Source: JAADHX01 sp964569385
GTDB taxonomy: Bacteria; Actinomycetota; Acidimicrobiia; Acidimicrobiales; Poriferisodalaceae
Assembly (NCBI GenBank): GCA_964569385.1
Contig: CAZMUM010000008.1
Coordinates: forward strand, 1-64,000
Length of the DNA stretch: 64,000 nucleotides
Reading direction: 5' to 3'
How positions within the stretch are numbered: position 1 is the stretch's first letter; each line of letters opens with the position of its first letter. Positions 1-9,158 of the stretch are shown here, piece after piece. A program made the position numbers and the translations under genes. The notes below the pieces were generated by a model. That model was given only the letters and a program-made list of their open reading frames with translations, ran no database searches and was not told the origin of the DNA.

Positions 1-2
1 TT

Positions 3-62
3 GATTCGCTGCGCTCATCGGGCCGCTCGGGCCACGGCCTCGCCTACCGGCTCGGCCTCTGA
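3..62 (+). CDS. 3' end of an unrecognised upstream gene (partial)
   Basis: A reading frame open from the window edge encodes about 19 residues ending in HGLAYRLGL and a TGA stop. It is followed 30 bases later by a strong hairpin terminator, which fits the end of a real gene, but the fragment is too short to assign a family. It could also be chance. Confidence 0.3.
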   Translation, partial: DSLRSSGRSGHGLAYRLGL

Positions 63-91
63 GTGTCAGCCCAACAATTGCAGTCCTAACA

Positions 92-128
92 CTGGCTCCC
101 GGCCCTGCCGGGAGCCAGTCCCATTTTA
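92..128 (+). terminator. Rho-independent terminator
   Basis: A perfect 12-bp stem (CTGGCTCCCGGC with its complement) closes on a 3-base loop and is followed by a short T-rich stretch (CCCATTTTA). It separates the gene at the window edge from iniA and would insulate the dynamin operon from upstream transcription. Confidence 0.8.
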
Positions 129-182
129 TGACACGAGAACCAATTGGCATCTAGGTACCAGAGGCCGCCTAAGCTTGTCAAC

Positions 183-2003
183 GTGTCAGATACCTCCACG
201 AACACCGCAAACGACAGGGTCTCCCAAGTCATGGCATCGACTCGGGGTGCTGCCGACCGCTGCGAACGACCTGACCTCATCAATCGTCTAGACGACGCCA
301 CCAAGCGACTGGCCCAGCGTGAAGTAACCGTGCTGGTAATCGGCGAATTCAAACAAGGCAAGTCGAGCCTTGTCAACGCCATCCTGAACGCCAAGATTTG
401 CCCGGTCGACGACGATGTCGCAACGGCTGTCGCCACTATTGTTAGGTACGCAGATACCTCGGTGGCCAGCATCACCTACGGGAGCGTCGACGATCTCGAC
501 GAGATGATCGAAGCCGAGATCCGCCTCGATGATGTTCCGGCATATGTGACGTCTGGCAAGTTGGCCTCGCCCGACCAGATCGTTCGCTCAGTCGAGATCG
601 GCTTGCCCCGCAAACTGCTCGCCAATGGCCTACGTTTGGTCGATACGCCCGGAGTTGGTGGCCTCGAATCGGCTCACGGTATGGCCACTATGGGGGCCAT
701 GGCAATGGCCGACGCTGTCCTGTTTGTGACTGATACATCGCAGGAATTCACGGCAAGTGAGCTTGAGTTCTTGACCATGGCAGTTGAGCGTTGCCCGACT
801 GTGGTTTGTGTGATGCCGAAGATTGATTTCTACCCCGAATGGCGAGTAATTCTCGAGCAGAATCGAGCACACCTGGCCAAGGCCGACGTCGATGTCGAGA
901 TTCTTCCAGTCTCGTCGACGCTGCGAGTTCGATCGGTCGAAAAGAACGATCGTGCCCTCAACTCCGAAAGCGGTTTCCCCGAACTTCTAAGTCGGTTGCG
1001 AGACGACGTTGTCGCTAATGCCGAACGCACCAGTCATCGTGCTGCGATGAACGACGTTCGAGCGGTCGCTGAGCAGCTAACAGAAACCGAACAGGCCGAG
1101 CTCACGTCGCTCAGCAACCCTGAGAACCGTGAAGAGCTGATCGCCACTGCTACCGAGGCGCGCGAACGCGCCGATCTAATGAGGTCGGCGTCATCGCGCT
1201 GGAGCACGACCCTAAACGACGGCATTACCGATCTCACCTCAAATACCGACCACGATCTCAGGCGTCGAACCAGAGAACTCATCGCCGAGTGCGAAAATCT
1301 CATCGACGAAAACGATCCGACCGACATCGGTGACGAACTGTTTCCAATGGTCGAGCAGCGTCTGATGGCCGACTTCGCCGAGAACTACACACAACTGCGC
1401 GAATCAGCCACCAACCTCTCGAGCCGAGTGATCGACCTGTTCGACGCCGATATTCCGCGGGGCGAGCTTCCCGAAGTAGCGGCCCCAATTGCTGCGGTAC
1501 AGGACATCGGCAGTCTTGAGGTCGAGATTGCCGATCGGCCTGGAATGGCTGCTTCGCTGATGACTGGCATGAAGGGCAGCTACGGAGGCGTGCTGATGTT
1601 CGGCATGATTGGAGGTGTCGTCGGATTAGCGACCTTCGGGCCACTCAGTCTTGGCGCTGGTGCCTTTCTAGGCCGAAAGGCGGCGAAGGAGGAACGGGCG
1701 CGCCAACTGACGATGAGGCGCCAGCAGGCCAAGGCTGGCATTCGCAAGTACATCGACGAGGCCACGTTTCGGGTAAACAAACACAGCCGCGACACTCTCA
1801 AACAGATTCAGAGAGAACTGCGCGATGCCAACTTGGCTAGGGCCCAAGAGTTATCGATAACAGCCAATCAAACGCTGAAGTCGGCCCAGGGTGCGCTTCA
1901 GACCAGCGAAGCCGAGACCAAGAAACAAATTGCGGAGCTCGAGGCATCGATCGACCAGTTAACGCGAATCCGTGCTGCGGCCGACCAGATTGACCAACTA
2001 TGA
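183..2003 (+). CDS. iniA: IniA-like bacterial dynamin-like GTPase
   Basis: Large membrane-associated GTPase of the bacterial dynamin family, by homology a membrane remodelling/fission protein. The GTPase motifs are visible: P-loop GEFKQGKSS, switch II DTPGVGG, and a G4-like MPKID. A glycine-rich hydrophobic segment near the C-terminal third (SYGGVLMFGMIGGVVG) matches the membrane-binding paddle of mycobacterial IniA, followed by a long helical region. About 606 residues against about 640 for M. tuberculosis IniA. The start is uncertain: GTG at 183 is chosen, with TTG at 144 and ATG at 231 in the same frame; none has a strong ribosome site. It overlaps the next GTPase gene by ATGA, so the two are translationally coupled and probably form a hetero-complex. 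Confidence 0.86.
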   Translation: MSDTSTNTANDRVSQVMASTRGAADRCERPDLINRLDDATKRLAQREVTVLVIGEFKQGKSSLVNAILNAKICPVDDDVATAVATIVRYADTSVASITYGSVDDLDEMIEAEIRLDDVPAYVTSGKLASPDQIVRSVEIGLPRKLLANGLRLVDTPGVGGLESAHGMATMGAMAMADAVLFVTDTSQEFTASELEFLTMAVERCPTVVCVMPKIDFYPEWRVILEQNRAHLAKADVDVEILPVSSTLRVRSVEKNDRALNSESGFPELLSRLRDDVVANAERTSHRAAMNDVRAVAEQLTETEQAELTSLSNPENREELIATATEARERADLMRSASSRWSTTLNDGITDLTSNTDHDLRRRTRELIAECENLIDENDPTDIGDELFPMVEQRLMADFAENYTQLRESATNLSSRVIDLFDADIPRGELPEVAAPIAAVQDIGSLEVEIADRPGMAASLMTGMKGSYGGVLMFGMIGGVVGLATFGPLSLGAGAFLGRKAAKEERARQLTMRRQQAKAGIRKYIDEATFRVNKHSRDTLKQIQRELRDANLARAQELSITANQTLKSAQGALQTSEAETKKQIAELEASIDQLTRIRAAADQIDQL

Positions 2004-3472
2004 GCTCTCTCACTCAAGACGTTCTGCAACTTCTCGACAACGCAAATCGGATACTCGGTGAAACGCCCGCCGCTGCACCGATTCAGGAGGCGACCAGACG
2101 CCTTCAGCAGCCGCTGCGCGTCGCTATTGCGGGAAAGGTGAAGGCCGGTAAGTCGACGCTGCTGAACGCGCTCGTTGGCGAGCGCCTGGCCCCGACCGAT
2201 GCCCGCGAGTGCACCAAGATCGTTACCTGGTACCGCGACGGCTCGACCTACAGGGTCCTGATGCACCGCGACGCTGGCGAGCCGAGTTCGCTCCAGTTCC
2301 GTCGTGATGAGAACGCCCTTGAGATCTCGTTACCCAACGTCGACCTCGACTCGATTGATCACCTAGAGGTCGAGTGGCCCTCGAATGCGTTGAGGTCAAT
2401 GACCCTCATCGACACGCCAGGCATCGACTCGATCAACGTCGACATCTCGGCCCGCACCGAGGGCTTCCTGGCCCCCCAGGATCAGCCCAGTTCGGCCGAT
2501 GCTGTGCTTTACCTCATGCGTCACCTGCACGAAAGCGATGTGCGCTTTCTTGAGTCTTTCCACGACCAGGTCGCCTCGCAGCCGGGCGCGGTTAACTCCA
2601 TCGGCATCTTGTCGCGCGCCGACGAGATTGGAGTCGGCCGCATCGACGCAATGGGGTCCGCTCGTCGTATCGCGGCCCGCTACACGTTCGACCCCAAGGT
2701 GCGGAAGTTGTGCCAGACGGTCATCCCCATGTCTGGACTGTTGGCCGAAACTGCCACGACACTTCGCCAAGCCGAGTTCCAGCAGCTTCAGACACTCGCT
2801 CTCGCAGACCGCGGGGCCCTCGACGAGTTGTTGATCTCGGTCGATCGATTCAACACCGCAGACACCTCTGTGGCCATAACGCCCATTGAGCGCCAGGAGC
2901 TTCTCGATCGTTTCGGGTTATTTGGTGTAAGGGTTTCGTGTGCGCTGATACGTCAAAAGAGTGCCGCCTCGAGCAGTGAATTGGCCGAGCTTCTAGTGGA
3001 TCGAAGCGGTTTGGCGACGTTGCGGACAACTCTTAGCTCGCACTTCGCGGCCAGAGGCGACGTGCTCAGGGCGCGGTCGGCCCTGCTTTCGCTCGAGCGG
3101 CTACTGGTAGCTCATCGGCCCCCCGGCGTTGAGGCCCTCGACGCCGAAATCGAGAGGATCGTGTCGCGCACACACGAGTTCGCAGAAGTTCAGCTGCTTG
3201 GCGCGCTCCGAGCCGGCCACGTGACCCTTCCAGCCGCCGATTTACAGCGCGCCGAAGCACTACTCGGCGCAGCCGGAACCCTTGCCCACGAACGCCTCGG
3301 CGCCGAACCCCAGACCCAGGGTGCCGAACTCGTATTGTTGGCAACCGAGCAGCACGGCTACTGGCAGGCATTGTCGGAAAATCCACTCATGAGACGCGAA
3401 TCGGTCGACGCTGCCCGTGTGCTCACCCGATCGTGCGAGGGCCTAATCGCTGGCGCGGCCGCAGTCCGATAG
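2000..3472 (+). CDS. iniC: IniC-like bacterial dynamin-like GTPase
   Basis: Second dynamin-family GTPase of the pair, 490 residues (IniC of M. tuberculosis is of nearly the same length). Seen: P-loop GKVKAGKST at about residues 45-53, a switch I threonine in RECTKIVTWYR, switch II DTPGID at 138-143, and SRADEIG as the G4 motif. Unlike its partner it has no obvious hydrophobic membrane segment, so it is probably a soluble partner that acts through IniA. The gene starts with ATG inside the stop region of iniA (ATGA overlap). It ends 32 bases before the stop of the convergent LuxR-type regulator. Paired dynamins in tandem are typical of this family in bacteria. Confidence 0.86.
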   Translation: MSSLTQDVLQLLDNANRILGETPAAAPIQEATRRLQQPLRVAIAGKVKAGKSTLLNALVGERLAPTDARECTKIVTWYRDGSTYRVLMHRDAGEPSSLQFRRDENALEISLPNVDLDSIDHLEVEWPSNALRSMTLIDTPGIDSINVDISARTEGFLAPQDQPSSADAVLYLMRHLHESDVRFLESFHDQVASQPGAVNSIGILSRADEIGVGRIDAMGSARRIAARYTFDPKVRKLCQTVIPMSGLLAETATTLRQAEFQQLQTLALADRGALDELLISVDRFNTADTSVAITPIERQELLDRFGLFGVRVSCALIRQKSAASSSELAELLVDRSGLATLRTTLSSHFAARGDVLRARSALLSLERLLVAHRPPGVEALDAEIERIVSRTHEFAEVQLLGALRAGHVTLPAADLQRAEALLGAAGTLAHERLGAEPQTQGAELVLLATEQHGYWQALSENPLMRRESVDAARVLTRSCEGLIAGAAAVR

Positions 3473-3504
3473 CCGATCTGGAGGCTCGAAGGCCGACTGA
3501 ACCC

Positions 3505-6105
3505 CTAGGTGTCGGCCAACTCGGTACGAAGTATGTCGAGCATTTCGGCCCGTGACCCCACGTTGAGACGTTGACGGATGCGAGCCACATGGTGTTCGAC
3601 TGTCTTGGGAGAAATAAACAGGCGTCCGCCGATCTCTTTATAGGTGTGGCCGCCGACCATGAGCTCGGCGACTTCTAGCTCGCGGCTCGAGAGTCTGGCC
3701 GATAAAGGAGCAGCTTCGGCGCCGGCTTGTGGCAGCGACGCCCGCAGTTCCCTGGCAGTTGCCAGCAGACCTTTGGCCGCCTTGCCGTCGTCGAGGCGCA
3801 GCGCAGCAGCGCCGACCAACCGGGTTGCTTCCCAGCCATAGCCGACTCGCTGAAGGGTTCGACCTGCGGTCTCGATATCTGCAGGTTCGGCCGTTCGATC
3901 AAGAACCTCGCACCAAGTGCGCATGGCCTCGACGAGACCGCCGATCGACCCCGTTAAGCCAACGAGGGCCTCCAGCCGATTGTGTAGGTCGTCAGGAGAG
4001 GCACCCTCGGACGCCACGAGAACCTGAAGATCGATCCAGCAGCATGCAACCTCGACCACCTGGCTGCGGCCAAGGTGTTGGACAAATCGATCGCGAGACA
4101 CGCGGGCTTCTTGAACTCGGTCGGCGGCCCCGAGTCGTGCCGCGGCCACCATGAGCTCGCCGTAAGCGGGCAAACTCAACAGATCTGGCGGGTGGAGCAT
4201 TACTTCCATGATGTGCTCGTGGAGGGAACGCAGGGCTCCAAGGTTGTTCGAACGGCGCGCCGCGCCTGCTAAGGCTGCACATCTGAGTAACCGGTCGCTA
4301 GGGCCAAGCTCGTCCCACTTGGCATCGGTTTCGGTGGTGGCATCGGTCTGGCCTTGCCACACGGCAATCAGCTCGGATCGCAGCACTCTGCTGCGGCGCT
4401 GCGCTTCGGTTGCCGCCGGTGTGGCGACAGCGCGCTTGGCAAGGCGGCTGGCTAGGTCGAGATCGGCCGCGTAGGTTGCCACCACTGGTGCAGTTGCCGA
4501 CGCGGTCAGAGCCAGGCGCTGTTCGGAGAGGGCGGCGAGCTCAAGTTCGCAGGCCTCCGTAGCTCTCGCCACCGCCGAGTCGATCTTGCCGTCGAGTACC
4601 CCCACTAGGGAATCTCCAACAAGACGCAGTACCTCAATTGCAGGGTCGGTAGCCGTGATAGTGCGGTCGTCGTCGGCAAACGCAGCTCTCCCTGAGCCGG
4701 TTCGACCTCCCACGAGGTGGCAGAGCGCGGCAGATAGTTTCGCCATGTGCCCAGGTTCGCCTTTGAGGCGAGGCGCAATCTGGCTAAGTACGCTGGCCGC
4801 CTGAAGTGGTCGTCTGGCCTGGACAAAGGCCAACGCAGCCTGCCCAAGGCCCAAAAGTCGATCCTCGGCTCCAGGCCGGAACAAAGGCTCGGCGACTCGC
4901 AAGGCCTCGACAGTTTTGCCGTCTCGAACGTTGGCCATGACTCTTCTAGCGGCGAGGTCGACGGGAGCAACGCCGAGGTCGGCGGCGCGATCTAACCAGT
5001 CCATGGCGAGCGTCGGCGCATCGTTCATGAGTTCGTCGGCCGCTTCGATGCATACCTGGGTGAGTTCGCGCGGCGAGGCGTCGGCGGAGATGAGGTGCTC
5101 TGCTCGTAGTACCGCTGAGCCGCCGCGGCCAGCGAGTACCTCGGCGAAGCGACGGTGATGTCGGCGGCGCTCGATGGGCGGCTGGAGCAGCGTTGCGACG
5201 TCGGCGATGAGCGGAATCACGTCGTTGCCGTCGTCCATGAGGAAGCCCTCATCCTCCAGTTCGGTGGCCGCGGCGGCGATCGCCTCGGGATCGTCGAACT
5301 GAAGGAGTTCGCCTAACTCTGCACTTGTAGGAGACGCCCCAAACGAGAGCGTGAGAACTAGTTCCCTGGCCTCGGCCGATAGGTGACCGACCCGCGAACG
5401 AATCGATTCAAGCAGATGTGCTGGGCATGGCGCTCCCTCTAGCCACGCCGCGAAGGCGTTGGAGTCTTGGGCCGCCGCCGCGATCACCGACGCGATGAGA
5501 GCAGGTTGACCGCCGGTTTGAGCGACAAGGCGATCGATTTTCTCTTCGTCTAACACGCCGATGGCCGCGTTGGCGAACTCCTTGGCCGCATCTTGTTCGT
5601 CGAGTTGACTTGTCACGAGCGGCCGATTCCTAGCCGTCAACGCTTCGTCGAGCGCGGCCAAGTGTTGATCCGCGGTTCGTGGGCGATGGGCGATCATCAT
5701 TCTGAAGCCATCGGGAGTCACGCCCGTCGCAATGGTCGCTAGCAGCGTGATCGTGGCCGAGTCGATCCACTGGGCAGCCTCGACAATTAGCAACCCAGGG
5801 TTGAGGCCATCGACGAGGGCGTGTCTGGCTGCGAGTTTATCGAACCGGCTCGGGGTGTCGAGCAGTCGTTCGAGTAGGTCGAGCGGAAGTACATCTTCGA
5901 GCGCAGCGTATGGCTCGCCATGGTTGAGTCGTTGCCCCTTTAGGAGCAGGGTGCCGAGGTCGGCTGCGGCGGCGGTATCGATCGCTCGCTGGACAATGCT
6001 CGACTTGCCCGTGCCGCCCCCACCAATCAGCACCAGGCTAGACCGTTGGCCCGCGATCAGATCTTCAAGCGCAGTGCTGCTATTCACCGCAACACTTTCG
6101 CGCAC
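3505..6105 (-). CDS. LuxR-family ATPase regulator (IniR/LAL type)
   Basis: 866-residue regulator combining an N-terminal STAND-like ATPase with a C-terminal LuxR helix-turn-helix. Seen: Walker A GGGGTGKSS near residue 28, a Walker B-like strand LLIVEAAQWID, long helical repeats in the middle, and a C-terminal HTH (LSSRELEVAELMVGG, then YKEIGGRLFISPKTVEHHV). Such LAL proteins switch on operons when a ligand is bound by the ATPase/repeat part. It lies convergent to iniA-iniC; in M. tuberculosis a LuxR-type ATPase regulator (IniR, Rv0339c) is also encoded beside iniBAC, so control of the dynamin pair is a reasonable inference, not shown here. GTG start at 6105; GTG at 6087 is possible. Confidence 0.8.
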   Translation of the reverse strand: MRESVAVNSSTALEDLIAGQRSSLVLIGGGGTGKSSIVQRAIDTAAAADLGTLLLKGQRLNHGEPYAALEDVLPLDLLERLLDTPSRFDKLAARHALVDGLNPGLLIVEAAQWIDSATITLLATIATGVTPDGFRMMIAHRPRTADQHLAALDEALTARNRPLVTSQLDEQDAAKEFANAAIGVLDEEKIDRLVAQTGGQPALIASVIAAAAQDSNAFAAWLEGAPCPAHLLESIRSRVGHLSAEARELVLTLSFGASPTSAELGELLQFDDPEAIAAAATELEDEGFLMDDGNDVIPLIADVATLLQPPIERRRHHRRFAEVLAGRGGSAVLRAEHLISADASPRELTQVCIEAADELMNDAPTLAMDWLDRAADLGVAPVDLAARRVMANVRDGKTVEALRVAEPLFRPGAEDRLLGLGQAALAFVQARRPLQAASVLSQIAPRLKGEPGHMAKLSAALCHLVGGRTGSGRAAFADDDRTITATDPAIEVLRLVGDSLVGVLDGKIDSAVARATEACELELAALSEQRLALTASATAPVVATYAADLDLASRLAKRAVATPAATEAQRRSRVLRSELIAVWQGQTDATTETDAKWDELGPSDRLLRCAALAGAARRSNNLGALRSLHEHIMEVMLHPPDLLSLPAYGELMVAAARLGAADRVQEARVSRDRFVQHLGRSQVVEVACCWIDLQVLVASEGASPDDLHNRLEALVGLTGSIGGLVEAMRTWCEVLDRTAEPADIETAGRTLQRVGYGWEATRLVGAAALRLDDGKAAKGLLATARELRASLPQAGAEAAPLSARLSSRELEVAELMVGGHTYKEIGGRLFISPKTVEHHVARIRQRLNVGSRAEMLDILRTELADT

Positions 6106-6230
6106 TTTGACCGATTCTGCTGATGCCAGCCACCGACACCGCCGTGTCCCTCGGCTTCGCGGACGCCAAATTGATGACGTGGGCTACACCAGGTGTGGCT
6201 CAGCTCCTCAATTTCGAGGTCTCGGCGCGG

Positions 6231-6686
6231 CTAATCGTTGCTCCGTTTCCGACTCCTGCGGCTCTTGCGGCTTTCGCGTTTCGCGGCGGGAGGTGGCGGG
6301 CCGACGGTGTCATTGATCATCGAACGCAACTCGTCGGCGTTGCCCAAATATGGAGGTATTCGAACCATCTGCCCTGATGTGAGCCTGAGCATGAGGACGC
6401 CGCTAGCAGGCGCGTACTCGATTTCTTCCCAGGCGACGAACTTTGCTTTGGGGACGTTGTAGCGAACTTTCAGGCCTTCTTCATAGGCAACAACGCCAGC
6501 AAATGCGACCTGGCCAAGTGCGAACAACCCGAAGAAAATGAAGAACGCGCCGATGATCGGGTTCGCACCGCCGGCAATGTTGAGGACGCCGAGACCAATC
6601 ACCATGCCACCGCTAAGGGTCTGGACGGTACGGAGCCACTTCTTGAGCCCGAATCGTTGCGGCTCCATGGGAACATGTTCTGACAC
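6231..6686 (-). CDS. PH-domain-like small membrane protein
   Basis: About 151 residues: a short N-terminal cytoplasmic stretch, two hydrophobic helices (around GGMVIGLGVLNIAGG and PIIGAFFIFFGLFALGQ), then a beta-rich domain (EGLKVRYNVPKAKFVAWEEI) like the PH-like domains of actinobacterial membrane proteins, and a basic tail rich in Arg, Lys and Ser. Function unknown. GTG at 6686 or ATG at 6668 are candidate starts, and no ribosome site is evident before either, so translation may be leaderless. It follows the zinc-ribbon gene on the same strand. Confidence 0.6.
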   Translation of the reverse strand: MSEHVPMEPQRFGLKKWLRTVQTLSGGMVIGLGVLNIAGGANPIIGAFFIFFGLFALGQVAFAGVVAYEEGLKVRYNVPKAKFVAWEEIEYAPASGVLMLRLTSGQMVRIPPYLGNADELRSMINDTVGPPPPAAKRESRKSRRSRKRSND

Positions 6687-6764
6687 CGCAACATTGTGCC
6701 CGATGCAGACCACACCGCAACACAAACTTTGATTTGGTTTCTATTTGTGTTGTTTCGGCCGGCT

Positions 6765-6953
6765 CTACTGGTGCGAGCCAGGCTCGACGATGTCTTCTTC
6801 TGTTAGCTCCACATCCCAGCGGTCGAGGCAGTCTTCGCAGCGAAACGCGACGACGTCGCCTGGCTGCATACCATCGGGGTCCAGATAGCTAAGCAAGTGG
6901 CAGCGGCCGCCGCAGTCGACGCAGGTAATAATTGTCGGAATCGGCGACGTCAT
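6765..6953 (-). CDS. Small zinc-ribbon protein, unknown function
   Basis: 62-residue protein with two CxxC knuckles (CVDCGGRC and FRCEDCLDRW) that would hold one zinc ion, followed by an acidic tail. Small proteins of this form are common in actinobacteria beside rsmD and have no assigned role. Start ATG at 6953; upstream in-frame codons would run into the divergent rsmD start, which argues against a longer form. The 36 bases to rsmD must hold both promoters or leaderless starts. Confidence 0.55.
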   Translation of the reverse strand: MTSPIPTIITCVDCGGRCHLLSYLDPDGMQPGDVVAFRCEDCLDRWDVELTEEDIVEPGSHQ

Positions 6954-6989
6954 GGCTCCAGCATGGCTCACGAACGTTAGGTTCCCACA

Positions 6990-7523
6990 ATGCGTGTAAT
7001 TGCCGGATCGGCTGGGGGCCGTCATCTCGAGGTTCCTAGACGCACTGATGTCCGTCCAACTTCGGACCGAGCTCGCGAGGCGGTCTTTAACAGGCTTAAC
7101 TCCCTAGGGCTGGTGGTAGGCGTCAGTGTCCTCGACCTGTACGCGGGTTCGGGCGCGCTGGGGATTGAGGCACTTTCTCGTGGGGCTCGGGCTGCGACAT
7201 TCGTCGATGTCGACGCCAAATGTGTGGCCACGGTGAACAAGAATCTCCTAGTTCTTGATAGCGACGAGTTCGAGTTCGAAACAAGAGTTGTCAGAACCGA
7301 CGCGTTTTCGTTCGTTCGAACCACACAAGAGTCATTCGATGTGGCATTTCTCGATCCGCCTTATCAGTTCGATGGCTGGGTCGAGCTGTTGCAATTTGTG
7401 CCCGCTCCGGTGGCCGTAGTGGAGAGTGACAAGGCCGTCGACGTGCCTCCAAATTGGGTCGAACTGAAGTCGTCGAGGTACGGCAGAGCCACTATTGCCG
7501 TCTTGGAGCGATTGGGCGAGTAA
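6990..7523 (+). CDS. rsmD: 16S rRNA (guanine(966)-N2)-methyltransferase RsmD
   Basis: SAM-dependent methyltransferase that modifies G966 of 16S rRNA on the small subunit. Seen: N-terminal MRVIAGSAGGRHL and the PTSDRAREAVFNRL helix typical of RsmD, SAM-binding LDLYAGSGALGIEALSRGA, and the catalytic DPPY motif. 177 residues, usual length. It is the first gene of the long plus-strand run and is followed after 11 bases by coaD, the standard rsmD-coaD pairing. Confidence 0.92.
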   Translation: MRVIAGSAGGRHLEVPRRTDVRPTSDRAREAVFNRLNSLGLVVGVSVLDLYAGSGALGIEALSRGARAATFVDVDAKCVATVNKNLLVLDSDEFEFETRVVRTDAFSFVRTTQESFDVAFLDPPYQFDGWVELLQFVPAPVAVVESDKAVDVPPNWVELKSSRYGRATIAVLERLGE

Positions 7524-7534
7524 CTTCAACGGTC

Positions 7535-8011
7535 ATGACCCGCGTTTTCTACCCAGGAACGTTCGATCCGCTTCATAACGGTCACCTTGCGATCATCAGT
7601 GTTGCCGCCGAACTGTTCACCACCGTTGTGGTTGCCGCGATGAGAAACCCCTCTAAGGCCGAGCCGTTCTTTGATCAGGCCACGAGGGTCGAGCTCATTC
7701 GCGAATCCACCTCTCACCTCGCCAACGTCGAGGCCGTCGGTATGAACGGCCTCGTGGTCGAAGCGGCTGCAAACGCTGAAGCCGACATGATCGTGAAGGG
7801 GTTACGCGGCGTCTCGGATTTCGAAAATGAGCGCCAGATGGCACAAATGAACCGCCATGTTTCTGGCATTGTGACTGTATTCATTCCCTCCACCGCCGAA
7901 GACTCCTACATTGCGTCCAAGTACATCCGTGAGATCACGCTCATGGGTGGCGATGTCACCGATCTTGTCCCCGACCCCGTGGCCAAGGCAATGAGGAAGC
8001 GGCTCAAATGA
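7535..8011 (+). CDS. coaD: Phosphopantetheine adenylyltransferase
   Basis: Fourth step of coenzyme A synthesis: transfers AMP from ATP to 4'-phosphopantetheine. 158 residues starting at ATG 7535. The nucleotidyltransferase signature TFDPLHNGHL is at the N-terminus, KGLRGVSDFENERQMAQMN is the conserved substrate-binding stretch, and the C-terminal ATP-binding motif SSKYIREI appears as ASKYIREI. It overlaps the next gene by ATGA. Confidence 0.94.
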   Translation: MTRVFYPGTFDPLHNGHLAIISVAAELFTTVVVAAMRNPSKAEPFFDQATRVELIRESTSHLANVEAVGMNGLVVEAAANAEADMIVKGLRGVSDFENERQMAQMNRHVSGIVTVFIPSTAEDSYIASKYIREITLMGGDVTDLVPDPVAKAMRKRLK

Positions 8012-8559
8012 CAGACGTGACTTCGACCGTCGGCGCTGAAGCTCGCATCACGTCAGTAATCGATGCCCTCGGTATTGCTCGACCGATGCCACTGTCGGCT
8101 TCAGTGGTGGTCAATCGAGACGAACTGATGGGCCAACTCGAAGCAGCGCTAGCCGAACTGCCCGACGAGGTACGTGCAGCTCGCTGGCTGCTAAAGGAGC
8201 GAGACGAATACCTCGACCAGGCCCGTACCGACGCTGCCGAGATCGTTAACGTGGCCAGCCGTCAAGTCGAGCAGATGGTGCAACGAACCGCCATTGTCCG
8301 CCAAGCCGAGACACGGGCGAAGGTCATCGTTACCGAGGCCGAGGCCGATGGCAGGCACAAGCGCCGCGAAACAGAGGATTGGTGCGAGCAGCGGCTAGCC
8401 CAATTCGACATAACCCTCACTAAAATCTCTGAGGCTGTCAAGAACGGCCGCGAGCGTCTCAGTGAGCTTCCCAGAGCCGAACGCGACGATGTCATCGACC
8501 TAACCACAGAGGATCTAGCGATCGGCACTCTCATCTTCGATCAAGACGACTTCGGCTGA
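8008..8559 (+). CDS. SepIVA/DivIVA-like coiled-coil protein
   Basis: 183 residues, mainly helical and charged, with a predicted coiled coil across roughly residues 40-160 (runs of Ala, Glu, Arg and Gln such as ERDEYLDQARTDAAEI). No membrane segment. In mycobacteria a DivIVA-type septation factor (SepIVA) is encoded immediately before the DUF177-rnc genes, and the position here is the same, so a septum or cell-pole scaffold role is inferred from context. ATGA overlap with coaD; the following gene begins within 3 bases of its stop. Confidence 0.65.
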   Translation: MTDVTSTVGAEARITSVIDALGIARPMPLSASVVVNRDELMGQLEAALAELPDEVRAARWLLKERDEYLDQARTDAAEIVNVASRQVEQMVQRTAIVRQAETRAKVIVTEAEADGRHKRRETEDWCEQRLAQFDITLTKISEAVKNGRERLSELPRAERDDVIDLTTEDLAIGTLIFDQDDFG

Positions 8560-8562
8560 TTG

Positions 8563-9129
8563 ATGGCTAGCGCTCAGCGCTCGGAGTTTGTTGTACCCCT
8601 CCACGACCTCAGACGACGGTCGCATCAGCGCCGCGACGTCAACATTGATGCGACGATCGACTCCCTCGTCGTGGCTGGTACCGAACTCGATGGCGAGCAC
8701 AAGGTGGCGGTGAGGGTTGTCATCGAATCAGTAGCCGACGGTGTAGCGGTTGCTGGAATGATCGATGGAAGGTGGCAAGGTCCGTGCAACTTGTGCCTCG
8801 ACCAGGTGGGTGGAACCCTCGACGCCGAAGTGTCCGAGGTCTTCAAACAGAAGCCGGTCGACGACGATTCATACAAGCTCGATCGTGATCACATCGACCT
8901 TGAGCCCATGGTGCGCGAAGCCTTGGCGCTCGAACTTCCGCTGCTCGCCAGGTGCCCTTTCGGGGGAGTTGGCGTATGCGAACGGGTACCTCCACAGCTA
9001 GCCGAGGCCGGAGGCGACGATTCGGCCGCTTCGGATGAAACGACGAGTCGTGGTGCTGTTGATCCGAGATGGGCTGCTCTCGATGCCATTTCGTTCGAAC
9101 CCACCGGGCCCAAAGACAAAGAGAATTGA
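8563..9129 (+). CDS. DUF177 (YceD) family protein
   Basis: 188-residue member of the YceD family, which travels with rpmF across bacteria and in plants is tied to 23S rRNA maturation. Seen: a CNLCLD knuckle at mid-protein, the conserved DLEPMVREALALELPLLARC helix, and a second Cys pair in CPFGGVGVC. The usual C-terminal CxxCG has become CER, so the second zinc knuckle is altered. ATG at 8563 (TTG at 8560 also fits). The C-terminus ends in the family-typical DPRWAALDAI. Confidence 0.85.
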   Translation: MASAQRSEFVVPLHDLRRRSHQRRDVNIDATIDSLVVAGTELDGEHKVAVRVVIESVADGVAVAGMIDGRWQGPCNLCLDQVGGTLDAEVSEVFKQKPVDDDSYKLDRDHIDLEPMVREALALELPLLARCPFGGVGVCERVPPQLAEAGGDDSAASDETTSRGAVDPRWAALDAISFEPTGPKDKEN

Positions 9130-9158
9130 GCCAGGGTAGCTAACCAGGCGAGTAAGGC

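Noticed and set aside
6123..6377. Plus-strand frame between the LuxR regulator and the PH gene
   Set aside because: Overlaps the PH-domain gene on the opposite strand and has no conserved features.
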